A DNA stretch of 64,000 nt from assembly GCF_013378055.1 (NCBI RefSeq), contig NZ_CP051130.1, forward strand, positions 1,984,001 to 2,048,000. Direction: 5' to 3'. This document shows positions 24,881 through 34,446 of this stretch, piece by piece; position 1 is the first letter of the stretch; every line of letters begins with the position of its first letter. The position numbers were made by a program, and so were the translations under genes. The notes beneath the pieces were generated by a model. That model ran no database searches, had not been told where the DNA came from, and worked only from the letters and a program-made list of their open reading frames with translations. Source of the DNA: Parasphingopyxis sp. CP4. GTDB lineage: Bacteria > Pseudomonadota > Alphaproteobacteria > Sphingomonadales > Sphingomonadaceae.

Positions 24881-26268
24881 TCGCCAAGTCTCCTGTCGGG
24901 CCGGAACAGGTCCGGCGATAACTCAATGCCATAGGCAACAAGGTTTTCATAGAATTGGGGACGGATCCCTGTCGCCTCAAAATGGCCCTGGACGACACCA
25001 TCTTCGCTCAGGCCAGTACGCTTGAAGCGGAAGATCTCCTGCATGGTGACAACCTCGCCTTCCATGCCGGTTATCTCGCTCAGGCTCAGCAATTTGCGCC
25101 GACCATCCGACAATCGCCCGATCTGGACGACCACGTTGATTGCCGAAGCCATCTGCATGCGTGCGGACAAGGGCGAGATATCGATCCCGCTCATTCCAAT
25201 CATCTGCTCTACGCGCGACAATGCATCGCGCGCCGTGTTTGCGTGAACCGTGGTCATCGATCCATCATGACCGGTGTTCATGGCCTGCAGCATGTCAAAT
25301 GCCTCACCGGCGCGGACCTCGCCGACGATGATGCGATCGGGGCGCATACGAAGCGCGTTCTTCACAAGATCCCGCTGTGAAACTTCCCCGGTTCCCTCAA
25401 TGCTTGGCGGGCGGGTCTCAAGCCGCGCAACATGCTCCTGTTGCAACTGCAACTCGGCTGAATCTTCGATTGTGACGATACGTTCGGCTGCATCGATAAA
25501 GGCTGACATAGCATTGAGCAGCGTCGTCTTACCCGAGCCGGTACCGCCCGAGATCAGGACGTTACGACGCGCTGTCACCACTGCCCGCAATACTTCGGCA
25601 ATCTCGATCGGGATACTTTGCAGCTCGATAAGCCGATCCATGTGGATCGGTATCTTGGCGAATTTCCGGATCGACAATAGCGGCCCGTCGATCGAAAGCG
25701 GCGGTACCGCTGCATTGACACGCGAACCATCCTCAAGCCGCGCATCGACAAGCGGTGATGCTTCGTCGACCCGTCGGCCAACGGCGCTGACGATCTTCTG
25801 GATTATGCGCATGAGATGCCGATCATCCTTGAACCGCGTTGGATTACGTTCAAGCAGGCCATTGCGCTCGACAAAGACATTATCCGAGCCGTTCACCAGA
25901 ATATCGGTGATCGCCGGATCTTTCAGCAATGGTTCGAGCGGCCCCAGGCCCAACAGTTCATCCAGCACATCGGCGGTAAGCTGCTTTCGTTCGGCCAGAT
26001 TGAGCGCCTTATGCTCCAAGGTGAGCTGCTCGGCGACAATATCACCGATCTCAGCCTCAATTTGCTCATGCGACATGCCTTCAAGGGCCGATAGATTGAT
26101 GAGATCAAGCAGCTTCTTGTGAAGCTCCACCTTGAGATCCGTATGACGGTCGACACCGTCAAATGCTTGCGAATCCCCAACCGAAAAATCTCTGAGTTTC
26201 GCCTGATCGATTGGCACGGGCTCTGCGGATTCGCCCACAGGCTTCCGTTTAATTTCCCACATGCTCAT
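24877..26268 (-). CDS. cpaF: Tad pilus assembly ATPase CpaF/TadA
   Basis: 463 residues of the VirB11-type secretion ATPase family. The N-terminal domain (to about 200) contains [21 protein letters not shown]. The Walker A motif GGTGSGKT is at 241-248, the Asp-box/Walker B region [14 protein letters not shown] at about 308-321 and the His-box region [15 protein letters not shown] follows. It is a cytoplasmic hexamer that powers pilus extension and, in the tad family, retraction. It overlaps both cpaE and tadB by 4 nt. Confidence 0.96.
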   Translation of the reverse strand: MSMWEIKRKPVGESAEPVPIDQAKLRDFSVGDSQAFDGVDRHTDLKVELHKKLLDLINLSALEGMSHEQIEAEIGDIVAEQLTLEHKALNLAERKQLTADVLDELLGLGPLEPLLKDPAITDILVNGSDNVFVERNGLLERNPTRFKDDRHLMRIIQKIVSAVGRRVDEASPLVDARLEDGSRVNAAVPPLSIDGPLLSIRKFAKIPIHMDRLIELQSIPIEIAEVLRAVVTARRNVLISGGTGSGKTTLLNAMSAFIDAAERIVTIEDSAELQLQQEHVARLETRPPSIEGTGEVSQRDLVKNALRMRPDRIIVGEVRAGEAFDMLQAMNTGHDGSMTTVHANTARDALSRVEQMIGMSGIDISPLSARMQMASAINVVVQIGRLSDGRRKLLSLSEITGMEGEVVTMQEIFRFKRTGLSEDGVVQGHFEATGIRPQFYENLVAYGIELSPDLFRPDRRLGE

Positions 26269-27458
26269 GCTCTTGCCTCTCTGAGGGCCGGCAATGCATC
26301 AGCAATTTTTGTCAAGTCGCGCGCGGCTTTGCTTCGCGCTTCAATCTCCGAGATCAGGACACCTTGATCGAGCGCTGACTGAACAATGCGCGGTTCGTCA
26401 GCAATATCGAACGCTACCTCTTCACCCAAAATCTCCGCGGCATCATCATAGCCGATCGTCTTGAAGATCCGTTTTTCGGTGCGGTTCATGATGATCTGCA
26501 AACGGCTGTCCAAAACCTGTTGTTCGCGCATGAAATCGATCTGGCGTTTTGCCTGATGCAGGCTGGCGACCGTCAGCTCGCCAACCATCAATACCGCATC
26601 CGACCGGGCCAGCACAGAAAGCGACCAATTGGTCCAGCTCATCGGGAGATCGACGAGGATTGTGTCATATTCCGATGCCAACAGATCAAGCAAGAAAAGT
26701 ACCTGATCACTGTCAATTGCATTAAGCGGCATAATCTCGCTCGGCGCGGCAAAATAGTGCAGCCCGCTGTCATGATGCGCAGCCATGGAATCGGTCATTG
26801 CGCTGTCCGCCCGCAGGCCGGCATCCAACAGATCCTTCACGCCAACGCTTGGTAAGCGCCCAAGATAGAGCGCAGCATTACCGAACTGCACGTCCAGATC
26901 GACCAGGCAGGTGCGCCCATATTCCTCTGGCCGGTTTGCCATCAAGCATCCCAGCTGAGTGAGGATCGTCGTTGCACCAATGCCCCCGCGGCACTTGGTA
27001 CCTACTATTATCTGCGAACTTCTTTCGCTGCCGCTCGCGCGCTCTTCGGCCTTGCGCAAGATCGGCTCGATCGTGGAATTGAGATCGGCTCGGGTCAGCG
27101 GGAGCTGAATGATATCTTCGACATTCTCACGCATCAGCATGCGAATCTCGGCGACGGACGCCTTGTCGACTGCGGCAATCACAGGCCGGTTCGGCGCCGC
27201 ATCAATCAACCGCCGCAAGCGATCTATCGAACCGCTATGCGAAGGCACGACCTCGATGATCACAGCACGGGCCGCCAATCCGGCCTCACTCGAGATCGGT
27301 TCTTCGGTCGCGACAATCGTCGTGTGCGTGTCGAGCCCGGCGACTTTGCCGTCGGGCATTTCGGACGATGCTATCGCTGGTGCGGACAAGAAAAATTCGA
27401 TGCCCGTCCGCGAGCGCGATGCTCGCCATGCTGGTAATTTGGCCACTGCTTCTGTCAC
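26265..27458 (-). CDS. cpaE: Tad pilus localisation ATPase CpaE/TadZ
   Basis: 397 residues from a GTG start at 27458. An N-terminal receiver-like domain (about 30-140) lacks a clear phospho-acceptor. It is followed by a ParA/MinD-like ATPase domain with the deviant P-loop CRGGIGATTILTQLG, in which the usual Walker Lys is replaced, as is common in CpaE. The strand LVDLDVQFGNAALYLG gives the MinD-type Walker A-prime/B signature. In Caulobacter and Actinobacillus it places the pilus machine at its cell site. It is encoded between tadE-type genes and cpaF, overlapping the latter. Confidence 0.9.
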   Translation of the reverse strand: MTEAVAKLPAWRASRSRTGIEFFLSAPAIASSEMPDGKVAGLDTHTTIVATEEPISSEAGLAARAVIIEVVPSHSGSIDRLRRLIDAAPNRPVIAAVDKASVAEIRMLMRENVEDIIQLPLTRADLNSTIEPILRKAEERASGSERSSQIIVGTKCRGGIGATTILTQLGCLMANRPEEYGRTCLVDLDVQFGNAALYLGRLPSVGVKDLLDAGLRADSAMTDSMAAHHDSGLHYFAAPSEIMPLNAIDSDQVLFLLDLLASEYDTILVDLPMSWTNWSLSVLARSDAVLMVGELTVASLHQAKRQIDFMREQQVLDSRLQIIMNRTEKRIFKTIGYDDAAEILGEEVAFDIADEPRIVQSALDQGVLISEIEARSKAARDLTKIADALPALREARA

Positions 27459-27475
27459 TCTTTACTCATCCCATC

Positions 27476-28114
27476 TCAATTCGATAAGGCGCCAGCGCCA
27501 TCCTCGAGAGTTAATGCGGCCCGAAAATCCGGGAGGGTTATTCCCCCTCCGAAAACGAAAAAAGTCGCCGGTTCAAATCTTACGTTTCTCAGCCGGACGA
27601 CAACAAGCGGCGCGACATCAGGACCATTAGGGTCCCCTGCATATCCAAGTCCGGAATAATTATACTCGATCACCACATTATCCGGGCCGATCTCCGGCAT
27701 GATTGCATTCATGCGCGCAACGATATTCTGAAAGGCGGTACTATCGACGGTGTCGAAAGGCGAACTCCCGGTCGGACATGCCGAGCTTTCGTGACAGGTG
27801 CATGTCACGGTGCCGCCGGTCGACGAACATTCGGTTCCACCAAATGCGCTCGCGCCGATCAACTGGCCTTGTGGAATGCCTCCATTTGTAACGAAGCTAT
27901 AGGTTTCCAAACCTTCGGGCACCATCTCTGTCGCCGCGGCATAGCGCACACCCATCTGAGTGGCCTTTTCGGCACGGTTCCAGGTGTACATTGCGCGGCC
28001 GCCATCGATCACCGCGAAAATCAAAAGCAACAGGAGCGGCACAACCATCGCAAACTCCGCCGCCGTCGCGCCGCGCTCATCTTTCCTGAACGATATGGTC
28101 CGCACGCGCATCAT
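27476..28114 (-). CDS. TadE-like pseudopilin
   Basis: 212 residues starting with two ATGs. The N-terminal DERGATAAEFAMVVPLLLLLIFAVIDGGRA is the TadE signature, with a Gly/Ala processing site followed by a Glu at +5 and a hydrophobic helix. The rest is a periplasmic domain with several cysteines (GTECSSTGGTVTCTCHESSAC) that could be disulfide-bonded. It is a minor pseudopilin needed for Flp assembly. It overlaps the upstream tadE-type gene by 4 nt (28111-28114) and sits 17 bp before cpaE. Confidence 0.87.
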   Translation of the reverse strand: MMRVRTISFRKDERGATAAEFAMVVPLLLLLIFAVIDGGRAMYTWNRAEKATQMGVRYAAATEMVPEGLETYSFVTNGGIPQGQLIGASAFGGTECSSTGGTVTCTCHESSACPTGSSPFDTVDSTAFQNIVARMNAIMPEIGPDNVVIEYNYSGLGYAGDPNGPDVAPLVVVRLRNVRFEPATFFVFGGGITLPDFRAALTLEDGAGALSN

Positions 28115-28614
28115 ATGCCGGTCACCGCTGCCTCGGACTGCGCATTGAGCGTCGCCGTACTGAAGTCAAAACCAATATAGGAAAGGATCGAGCGATACTG
28201 GACACTGGCCGAAACGGTGACCACAGGCGCGCCGTCAGCCGAACCACGATAGATGCCGGCATTGGAGTATGAACCGCCTGAGTCGCAGTTCAGACTCACT
28301 GTGATATCGCTATCTTGCCAACCCGGGATCCGCGCCGTGGTGCCCCCAATTTCACCAGTGCGAGTGATATCCTTGGTCGCCGTCTCGACGGCAGATGGCA
28401 TCGCACAACCGACATAACCGGCAAAGGGTTGGCGGGCAGCAAAGCGCGCGCCATCGCGAACGGCTTTGCTGACGGCATGTTCGTCCATGAAATATTTGCC
28501 GACCTCCATCGCACCAAAGCTCAGGATAATCAGCATCGGCGCAACCAATGCCAATTCAACCGCGGCACTGCCGCGGCGATCAGTCCAAAGGAAGGGTGAG
28601 GGGAAAGCCATCAT
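28111..28614 (-). CDS. tadE: TadE-family pseudopilin
   Basis: About 167 residues from ATG 28614, immediately after the tadG-like stop (28616) and preceded by GGAA; the in-frame start at 28638 would overlap tadG. The segment DRRGSAAVELALVAPMLIILSFGAMEVG is the prepilin signature (Gly cleavage, Glu +5, hydrophobic stalk). Two cysteines (YVGCAMPS and LNCDSGGS) lie in the periplasmic part. It probably works as a pair with the second TadE-like gene downstream. Confidence 0.87.
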   Translation of the reverse strand: MMAFPSPFLWTDRRGSAAVELALVAPMLIILSFGAMEVGKYFMDEHAVSKAVRDGARFAARQPFAGYVGCAMPSAVETATKDITRTGEIGGTTARIPGWQDSDITVSLNCDSGGSYSNAGIYRGSADGAPVVTVSASVQYRSILSYIGFDFSTATLNAQSEAAVTGI

Positions 28615-28615
28615 A

Positions 28616-30169
28616 TTATTCCAGAAGTCTCGGCACATCGCGGCGGATCACCTGTCCAGCCGTCGCATCACCCGCACCTGAGGTCGTCGTCTGGATAACT
28701 TCGGTGTAAACCTCGGCCGCCCGGGTGCGCTGATTTCCGCCATTACCCCTGCTGATCGATGGTTCGACGAGAAACAGGTCCAGCCAGTGCGCGACATGGA
28801 CCCCAGTTTCTTGGCCATTGAGATTCTGCGCTTCACAGTTGATCACGGCGGCCGATATGCGGCGCCGGTCTACATTGGTTCCGCCTGGCGTGATACCAGG
28901 CGCCCGACATACCGGGGCGCCGTAGCCGGTTCGCGAGCCAACCGACTGCGGAACATTGATGCCCTGATTACCACCGGCTCCCTGGCCCGAAGGATTGGCG
29001 ATTTCCCAAAGATACACTTCGTAGCGTGTCGCGGTTGCCGACAGACCGGTCCCTGTTTGCCAGGCCGCCGCTGTCGTCCAGCCATAATTAACCCGGAAAT
29101 AGGCGTCGCGATCCCAGAGCCCGGTGCCGATCCGACCGCCGGCGCATTGACCGTTGAGCTGCGTCGCATGGCACATGTCCCGCGGATGGCCCATCGTGTC
29201 AGGATAGTTGCTGCTGAGCGGAACTGTCGGGCTGGTCGGTCGATAGGGATTGGGTGGCTCGTCCCAGCCCTGGCCGGTTATGCCGCAACCGGCGCCGCGC
29301 ACGAGATCCTTCCGTGAGTTAATCGACGGCGAACAGGTTCCACCAGCCGGGCAGGTGTTGCCACCATTTTCTGACACGTCGAACCGCGTGTTTACGGCAG
29401 CCATCACAGAAGCTGACAAGCCTGGCTTGGTCGTCACACCATTGATCGGAGCGCATTCACCAGGAGGTGCGTTATAGCCCAATGCGCGCGCCAGGTCCTG
29501 GGCGCCAGAACCAAAACCGGTTTCCAGAAACCCAAAGTTTCCAGGCGCATCGGCGTTACCGGCGATCAGCAGCAAGCCCGTGCCAGGGGCCGCATTGAAC
29601 GGCAGGTTGATATCTGTGTTGGTAGAGGTTTCCGCCGGATTGCAGATCATTACCGGCGGCGTGTTGCAAATCGCCGAGCCGAGGCCAGCCATGGCGCGGG
29701 CCGTCATCTCCGGCGATTCGATTAGCGCGATAATAGGTGTAAGCGCATATTGCGCGCGCCGTGCGGCGACTGTGACCCGGACATAATCGGAGTCCTCATC
29801 ATCAGTCGTCGTTGTACCCGGTGGGTCGGTTATGTCCGCACGGTTCGGATCATAACTGCTGTAATATTCGGGCGCCTCAATCGTCAGATTGGTCCCGCCG
29901 CCGTCATTCGCGAAATAGGTGAGGTTTGTTACAAGATTTTGAGCGGCAGCGGTTGCCCGTGTCTGGGCACCGGTTTGGCCGTCCAACTGCCCAGCTGCCG
30001 CAAGGGCGGCTTGGTCAGCGGCATTCTGAAGCTCGGTATCAAGAGCGGCCATGCGCGAATAATCGATTGCAACGCCGCCAGCCGCAATCAAGCCGAAAAG
30101 AGCCAAGCCGATGGTAGGCGCAACAGCGCCGTCGTCACTCCTCCAAAATCGTCCTAACAAGGCAAACAT
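28616..30169 (-). CDS. tadG: TadG-like pilus assembly protein
   Basis: 517 residues from ATG 30169, which has AGGAAATG upstream; a GTG at 30196 is a weaker alternative. The N-terminal TadG/TadE-like helix (DDGAVAPTIGLALFGLIAAGG) anchors the protein, followed by VAIDYSRMAALDTELQNAAD, the family signature. The large periplasmic domain is Cys-rich (ICNTPPVMICNP, CGITGQGWDE, CRAPGITPG, INCEAQNLNGQ). It lacks the visible von Willebrand MIDAS motif of longer TadG proteins, so it is called TadG-like. It sits between the small lipoprotein and tadE. Confidence 0.85.
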   Translation of the reverse strand: MFALLGRFWRSDDGAVAPTIGLALFGLIAAGGVAIDYSRMAALDTELQNAADQAALAAAGQLDGQTGAQTRATAAAQNLVTNLTYFANDGGGTNLTIEAPEYYSSYDPNRADITDPPGTTTTDDEDSDYVRVTVAARRAQYALTPIIALIESPEMTARAMAGLGSAICNTPPVMICNPAETSTNTDINLPFNAAPGTGLLLIAGNADAPGNFGFLETGFGSGAQDLARALGYNAPPGECAPINGVTTKPGLSASVMAAVNTRFDVSENGGNTCPAGGTCSPSINSRKDLVRGAGCGITGQGWDEPPNPYRPTSPTVPLSSNYPDTMGHPRDMCHATQLNGQCAGGRIGTGLWDRDAYFRVNYGWTTAAAWQTGTGLSATATRYEVYLWEIANPSGQGAGGNQGINVPQSVGSRTGYGAPVCRAPGITPGGTNVDRRRISAAVINCEAQNLNGQETGVHVAHWLDLFLVEPSISRGNGGNQRTRAAEVYTEVIQTTTSGAGDATAGQVIRRDVPRLLE

Positions 30170-30179
30170 ACGCCATTTC

Positions 30180-30458
30180 CTAATTCGGTCCGCCACCCAC
30201 GTTACTCGTCGTGTCTATATTGGCCGGCTGCTCGACATCGCCACTTTGGTAGCGTTCGACCGCCTCGGCCGCCCGTTCTCCGTTCCCGCCTTCCATTGCG
30301 GCATCTTCCGCATATTCCGGATCAGGATTGACCACCTGCTGTTCGAAGTTCCAGCGATGCGCTTCACCGAAGTCACGATCGATGGGATCCATGGTTGTCG
30401 AACAGGCCGACAGCATGACGATAGCCGCAATTGCGATAGACTGCTTCACATTCACCAT
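30180..30458 (-). CDS. Small lipoprotein in the cpaD position of the tad locus
   Basis: 92 residues with a lipoprotein signal (IAAIVMLSAC, Cys 19) and an acidic, disordered mature part with the signature DPIDRDFGEAHRWNFEQQVVN and NPDPEYAED. CpaD proteins are normally over 200 residues; this short form occupies the same place between the secretin and TadG genes and shares the FGEAxRWN-type motif of proteins I associate with sphingomonad tad loci. It may act as a minimal pilotin or spacer for the secretin. GGAG lies about 9 nt before its ATG, and it begins 6 bp after the secretin stop. Confidence 0.78.
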   Translation of the reverse strand: MVNVKQSIAIAAIVMLSACSTTMDPIDRDFGEAHRWNFEQQVVNPDPEYAEDAAMEGGNGERAAEAVERYQSGDVEQPANIDTTSNVGGGPN

Positions 30459-30463
30459 GTCAT

Positions 30464-31975
30464 CTACTCCATGATATGCCCGTGCTCGCCGTCGACACCG
30501 CCGTCAGATTCGATCGGCGCATTGCCCCCGGCGGGCGTCTGTTCAATCGGCATGCGATTATTGCCTTGCGGAACGCGCGGATTAATTGGCGGCTCGCCCG
30601 TAATGTCTTCGCTGCCACCCATCAGATACTGATCGGCACGGCTCGGCGGCAGATATCCATCTGTCGGCAGACGGACATTGTCGGGGCTCATCGGCCGGAC
30701 AAGTCGCGGCGTCACGATGATCACCAGCTCGGTATTCTCGCGCTCATAATCGGTTGAACGGAACAAGCTGCCAATGATCGGGATCGATCCAAGGATCGGG
30801 AAACGGCTGACCGTTTCGCGAAAATCCTGTCGCAGCAGTCCGGCCATGGCAAATGCCTGACCATCGCGCAGCTCCAGTGTCGTCCGGGCGCGCCGAACCT
30901 GTAGTCCCGGGATGGTTAGGCCGTTGACGTTGATCGAAGCCGATTGATCAATTGAGCTGACTTCCGGTGCAACGACCAGGCTAACGACACCATCAGCCAA
31001 CACGGTCGGCGTAAACGCCAGGCTCACGCCAAATGGTTTGAACTCGATAGTGATCCCGTTACCGCCGTCGCCGCCGCCACTGCCCTGCAGAACCGGGATC
31101 GGGAATTCACCGCCGGCCAGGAAGGATGCCGTTTCGCCCGAAAGCGCAATCAGCGTCGGCTCTGCGAGTGTGGTCAACACACCATTGCTTTCCAGCGCGT
31201 CCAGCGCCGTAAAGATATCGACATCGCCAATGTTGAATGCACCCGCGACGATCCCGAACGAGTTGAGGATACCGCCAATATCAATTGTCGGAACGCCATT
31301 TTGGTTAGTCAGCAACGCGGTCGACGGTGCGGTAGAACCGATGCCGCCCTGGAAATCGCCATTGCCGCTAATAAAGGCCGAATTCAGTCCGAGCTGGCGC
31401 GCGGCAGAACGCCGCATTTCAGCAAAGCGTACTTGCAGCATCACCTGCTGGGTCGAACCCACGGACATCATGTTGATGACCCGATCAGGCGCATAGGTTT
31501 CGGCAATCTGCGCGGCGCGCTGGACGGCCGGCGCGCTGGATACGATACCGGTCAGTACAATCGAGTCATTCGACAATCGAGCACCGATCTGTTCGCCAGG
31601 AACCAGTTCCGCCAGTTGGCGGCGCAGCGACACTATGTCCGGCCCGACGACAACGTCCACAACCGAGATCAGGTTTCGGTTGCTGTCATAAAGCGTGAGG
31701 CTCGTGGTCCCGGTCTGCTTGCCGAGCACATAAAGGGAGCGATTGGTTAGCGGCAGGACATCTGCAATCTCGGCATTGCCGATCAGGGCCCGTGCGAACG
31801 GCCGATCGATCCGCAAAATCTCACTCTTGTTAACGGCAACAGTAAGCTGGCCGCCATGCATGCCCGCGCCATCGCCAACAGAGACCACGGATTGCGCTGA
31901 AGCGGCTGTCAGTGAAGCAATCGCAAAGCTCGCCGCCGCAACGATCTTGATCGCCAATGTCCCCCAATTCGGCAT
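30464..31975 (-). CDS. cpaC: Tad outer-membrane secretin CpaC/RcpA
   Basis: 503 residues with a signal peptide ending TAASAQ. The N-terminal half has the pilus-assembly N1/BON-like domains (LTVAVNKSEILRIDRPFARA; VLGKQTGTTSLTLYDSNRNL). The C-terminal secretin domain contains EPTLIALSGETASFLAGGEFP and FGVSLAFTPTVLADGVVSL, and ends VIIVTPRLVRPM with a Pro-rich tail. It forms the outer-membrane pore for the Flp pilus. It is separated from cpaB by 1 bp. Confidence 0.95.
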   Translation of the reverse strand: MPNWGTLAIKIVAAASFAIASLTAASAQSVVSVGDGAGMHGGQLTVAVNKSEILRIDRPFARALIGNAEIADVLPLTNRSLYVLGKQTGTTSLTLYDSNRNLISVVDVVVGPDIVSLRRQLAELVPGEQIGARLSNDSIVLTGIVSSAPAVQRAAQIAETYAPDRVINMMSVGSTQQVMLQVRFAEMRRSAARQLGLNSAFISGNGDFQGGIGSTAPSTALLTNQNGVPTIDIGGILNSFGIVAGAFNIGDVDIFTALDALESNGVLTTLAEPTLIALSGETASFLAGGEFPIPVLQGSGGGDGGNGITIEFKPFGVSLAFTPTVLADGVVSLVVAPEVSSIDQSASINVNGLTIPGLQVRRARTTLELRDGQAFAMAGLLRQDFRETVSRFPILGSIPIIGSLFRSTDYERENTELVIIVTPRLVRPMSPDNVRLPTDGYLPPSRADQYLMGGSEDITGEPPINPRVPQGNNRMPIEQTPAGGNAPIESDGGVDGEHGHIME

Positions 31976-31976
31976 A

Positions 31977-32843
31977 TCAATTCCCCCGATACGGGCGTAC
32001 CTGATATTCGGTTCCCGTTGTTCCTCGAACGACCTCTACACCCGACGTATTCGGTCTGGCTTGACTGGCTGCTGCCCTCCGCAACGGCCGCGTATAGGCC
32101 GGGCTTGCGGGCGAATATCTAAAGCCGCTGGTGAGCTCACTTGCCCTGAGGGCGGTCGCATAACTGAATTCTTCTTCTGCCCGGACGGAACGCAGCGCTA
32201 GGCTAAGAGTGCCTGATTGCCGTGCAAGCGCGAGTTTCTGTGCGTCTTCACGAGACACTTCCAATGTCGCCGTACTACCGAGTGCCGGTTCGTCGCTATT
32301 CTCGCTGGCCATTTGGTCGATGGCGATCACCGGAACATTTTGCAGCAGAACATCTGTCACCTGCTCTTCACCCTCGGCATGGGTCAGGAAGATGTCGACG
32401 CGGTCTCCCGGCAAGACAAAACCTGAGACGCCAAGTACCGGCGTGATGTTGATTGAGATGGCGCGCATGTCGGCTGGCAGGAGCGCGGACAACGTGGCGC
32501 GCCCGCCTTCACCTGCAAGCCGTGAACGCAAAATTGGCTCCCCAATCTCGACCGGGCGGATAACCACGGGAGCCACGCCATTCGTCGTGAACTCATCCAT
32601 CGATCCAAAGGCACCGGGCGGTACGCTGTCCGCGGGCCAATCGACAAACCGGATATTCTGGGAGTTTATCTCAGCTCCGAATTCCAACGGTACCCGAGCG
32701 ACGGCTACTTGCGTCAATCCGGCTGGGGCTGCGTCGGCACTGGATGTATCATCCGCGCGGGTGAGATATAGATTTACGAGGAAGACGGCCAAGAGGCCGA
32801 GCAACGCGGCAACGCCTATCACAATAATGGATTGCCTGCGCAT
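31977..32843 (-). CDS. cpaB: Flp pilus assembly protein CpaB/RcpC
   Basis: 288 residues. The N-terminal TM (IIVIGVAALLGLLAVFLVN) is followed by a SAF domain (TQVAVARVPLEFGAEINSQN) and then the RcpC domain (SALLPADMRAISINITPVLGV, VLPGDRVDIFLTH). It is an inner-membrane-anchored periplasmic protein that helps assemble the secretin complex. It is the first gene after the flp pilin, 74 bp downstream of it, and just upstream of the secretin gene. Confidence 0.93.
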   Translation of the reverse strand: MRRQSIIVIGVAALLGLLAVFLVNLYLTRADDTSSADAAPAGLTQVAVARVPLEFGAEINSQNIRFVDWPADSVPPGAFGSMDEFTTNGVAPVVIRPVEIGEPILRSRLAGEGGRATLSALLPADMRAISINITPVLGVSGFVLPGDRVDIFLTHAEGEEQVTDVLLQNVPVIAIDQMASENSDEPALGSTATLEVSREDAQKLALARQSGTLSLALRSVRAEEEFSYATALRASELTSGFRYSPASPAYTRPLRRAAASQARPNTSGVEVVRGTTGTEYQVRPYRGN

Positions 32844-32917
32844 TGGTCACTCCCCCCTTTGACCTTGTTAGCGGAGCGACCCCGGCCTCCCTAGCGGGAA
32901 ACCGGGGTCTATGACAA

Positions 32918-33100
32918 CTAACAGTTTGTGCTGTTCGGATTGTCGATACAATCGCCAGCATCATCCATGGCGCCACCGATCGAGCCGGCCAGGCCAAGAG
33001 CTGCAATCGCGATAACGCTGCCGACAACGGCGAGGATCAGAGCATATTCTGCTGCCGATGCACCGCTTTCGTCATTCCAAAGTTTCTTGATCATAGTCAT
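32918..33100 (-). CDS. flp: Flp-family type IVb pilin
   Basis: 60 residues from ATG 33100 with GGGGAA 8 nt upstream. The prepilin leader ends at Gly13 in NDESGASAAEYAL, with cleavage Gly13/Ala14 and Glu18 at +5 followed by Tyr, the exact Flp signature. A hydrophobic helix (ILAVVGSVIAIAALGLAG) forms the rod core. Two cysteines near the end (C51 and C60) are unusual for such a short pilin and could make a C-terminal loop. It is the major subunit, first in the tad operon, processed by CpaA. Confidence 0.95.
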   Translation of the reverse strand: MTMIKKLWNDESGASAAEYALILAVVGSVIAIAALGLAGSIGGAMDDAGDCIDNPNSTNC

Positions 33101-33579
33101 TAAACATTCCCCACACTGCTTACTTACCGACACCAATTGTCAGTTTCTCAAGTACGTGGATTTGGCGACCCTCCGCGCTTTCCCATAAAGGTTAATAAAA
33201 TCATGGGAATGGCGGCCATACCACTCCCCTGAATCTTGCTGATTTTCAGATTTTGTCAACCAGACGCTTTTATGCTTTGTTTATATATGTTTATAACTTT
33301 GTTAACTTTTGTGGGGACAAAAAATCGCTCTCGAATCGGAGTAAATTGCCAAAAAGGTGCGATTTGGTCGCTCGAATCGCACGAATTAACGTGCAGCCAT
33401 GCGCATTTACTATCTTTTCTGGAGGTTTTTTTCTGTGATCCGCCACGCGAAATGCCCGTGCCAGGCTGGCTTCCGAGCCGCATTTTCCGATAGCAGCGAT
33501 CGGCTAGAAGGCCCACAACTCCTCGCGATTTGATGCACGCAGCACGGGCGACTGATCAGCTATTGTTGCAGAATTACCA
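33101..33579. other. AT-rich intergenic region upstream of flp
   Basis: 479 bp between the flp start and the convergent-direction end of the PAP2 gene, with AT-rich tracts around 33180-33310. No gene is supported: the plus-strand frames at 33236 and 33253 and the minus-strand frame at 33256 overlap each other in different frames and lack ribosome-binding sites. The segment should carry the tad promoter. I see no clear -35/-10 pair. Confidence 0.5.
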
Positions 33580-34446
33580 TCAGCCCCGCGTCAAATTTTC
33601 CCGCGACACTTTGTTTTTTCTAAGGAAATATTGTTGCGCGCGTCCAGCGCCGACCCAGATGAGTGCTGTTGCGATAATGGAGAGATAGCCGTCGATGGCA
33701 TAGTGATAGCCGAGATGAACCGAGCCGACCAAGATAAGCAACACATACAGCGAACCGATAACTCCCCAGAATCGCGAAACCCGAAAGCCGGCCAGCGCAT
33801 AGAGCATGGCGATGCTGATATGCATGGACGGCATGGCTGAAATGCCGCGGCCGACATTCACGGTTTCTGCATTGCTCCAGTCCAGCAAGCGCTGTTGTAC
33901 CTCCAGCACGCTCATTGGATATTGGCTTGATGCATGACCAAGATAATGCATCAGCGGCGCATACCGGTCTGAGCCGAAGAAATCGTCGTAAAAACACGGA
34001 CCGACAGATGACATAAGCGTCGCGGCAAACGATCCCAACACGATCCAGCACAGGGCATAACTCACGAGAAACTGGCTTCGCAGCTGAGGTCGTTCCTTCC
34101 AAAGCGCGAACAGAAGGAAGACAAAATACAGCGCCAGCAGCCAGGAATCATAAACGATATTGATAACGAAGCTGACTGCGGGATAGCCGACAATCGGCTG
34201 AATCAACAGCCACGCGTCACCGCCATGGAGCAGCGCATCAGCGTCAGCAAACCAGGGATCGAAACTGAAAGGTACGACATGTGGAATGGCGCTTTTCACA
34301 CCGGTAAATGCAGTACCCAGGAACAAAGCCCCCAGGATAGCGGGCAAGGCGAATATGACGCGATCCGCCAATTGCAAATCGCGATAAAAGCCCGTCACGG
34401 CGCGGACTGGATTATAAGTGCGCCGCACGATTGCATGGGCGGGCAA
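33580..34446 (-). CDS. PAP2-family membrane phosphatase or phosphotransferase (start uncertain)
   Basis: A polytopic protein with the PAP2 active-site motifs in order: AMPSMHISIAML (motif 2 with its His) and HLGYHYAIDGYL (motif 3, His and Asp). The nearest listed start is a TTG at 34446 inside what looks like coding sequence. The same frame stays open to a TAG at 34726-34728 and encodes two further hydrophobic segments (FLVIVAAYAIATSFYL; LYGAAGLIILAVALP). The true start may therefore be a rare codon, such as ATT at 34686 preceded by AGGA. PAP2 enzymes of this large type act on lipid-linked phosphates (undecaprenyl or inositol lipids). The polysaccharide context supports such a role. Confidence 0.85.
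   Translation of the reverse strand: MPAHAIVRRTYNPVRAVTGFYRDLQLADRVIFALPAILGALFLGTAFTGVKSAIPHVVPFSFDPWFADADALLHGGDAWLLIQPIVGYPAVSFVINIVYDSWLLALYFVFLLFALWKERPQLRSQFLVSYALCWIVLGSFAATLMSSVGPCFYDDFFGSDRYAPLMHYLGHASSQYPMSVLEVQQRLLDWSNAETVNVGRGISAMPSMHISIAMLYALAGFRVSRFWGVIGSLYVLLILVGSVHLGYHYAIDGYLSIIATALIWVGAGRAQQYFLRKNKVSRENLTRG

Noticed and set aside
27571-27595. GGTTCAAATC resembling a tRNA T-arm
   Set aside because: It lies inside the tadE-like coding sequence and no matching acceptor or anticodon stem is present.
33236-33516. Overlapping small frames upstream of flp
   Set aside because: They overlap each other on both strands, lack start signals and show no protein-like composition.
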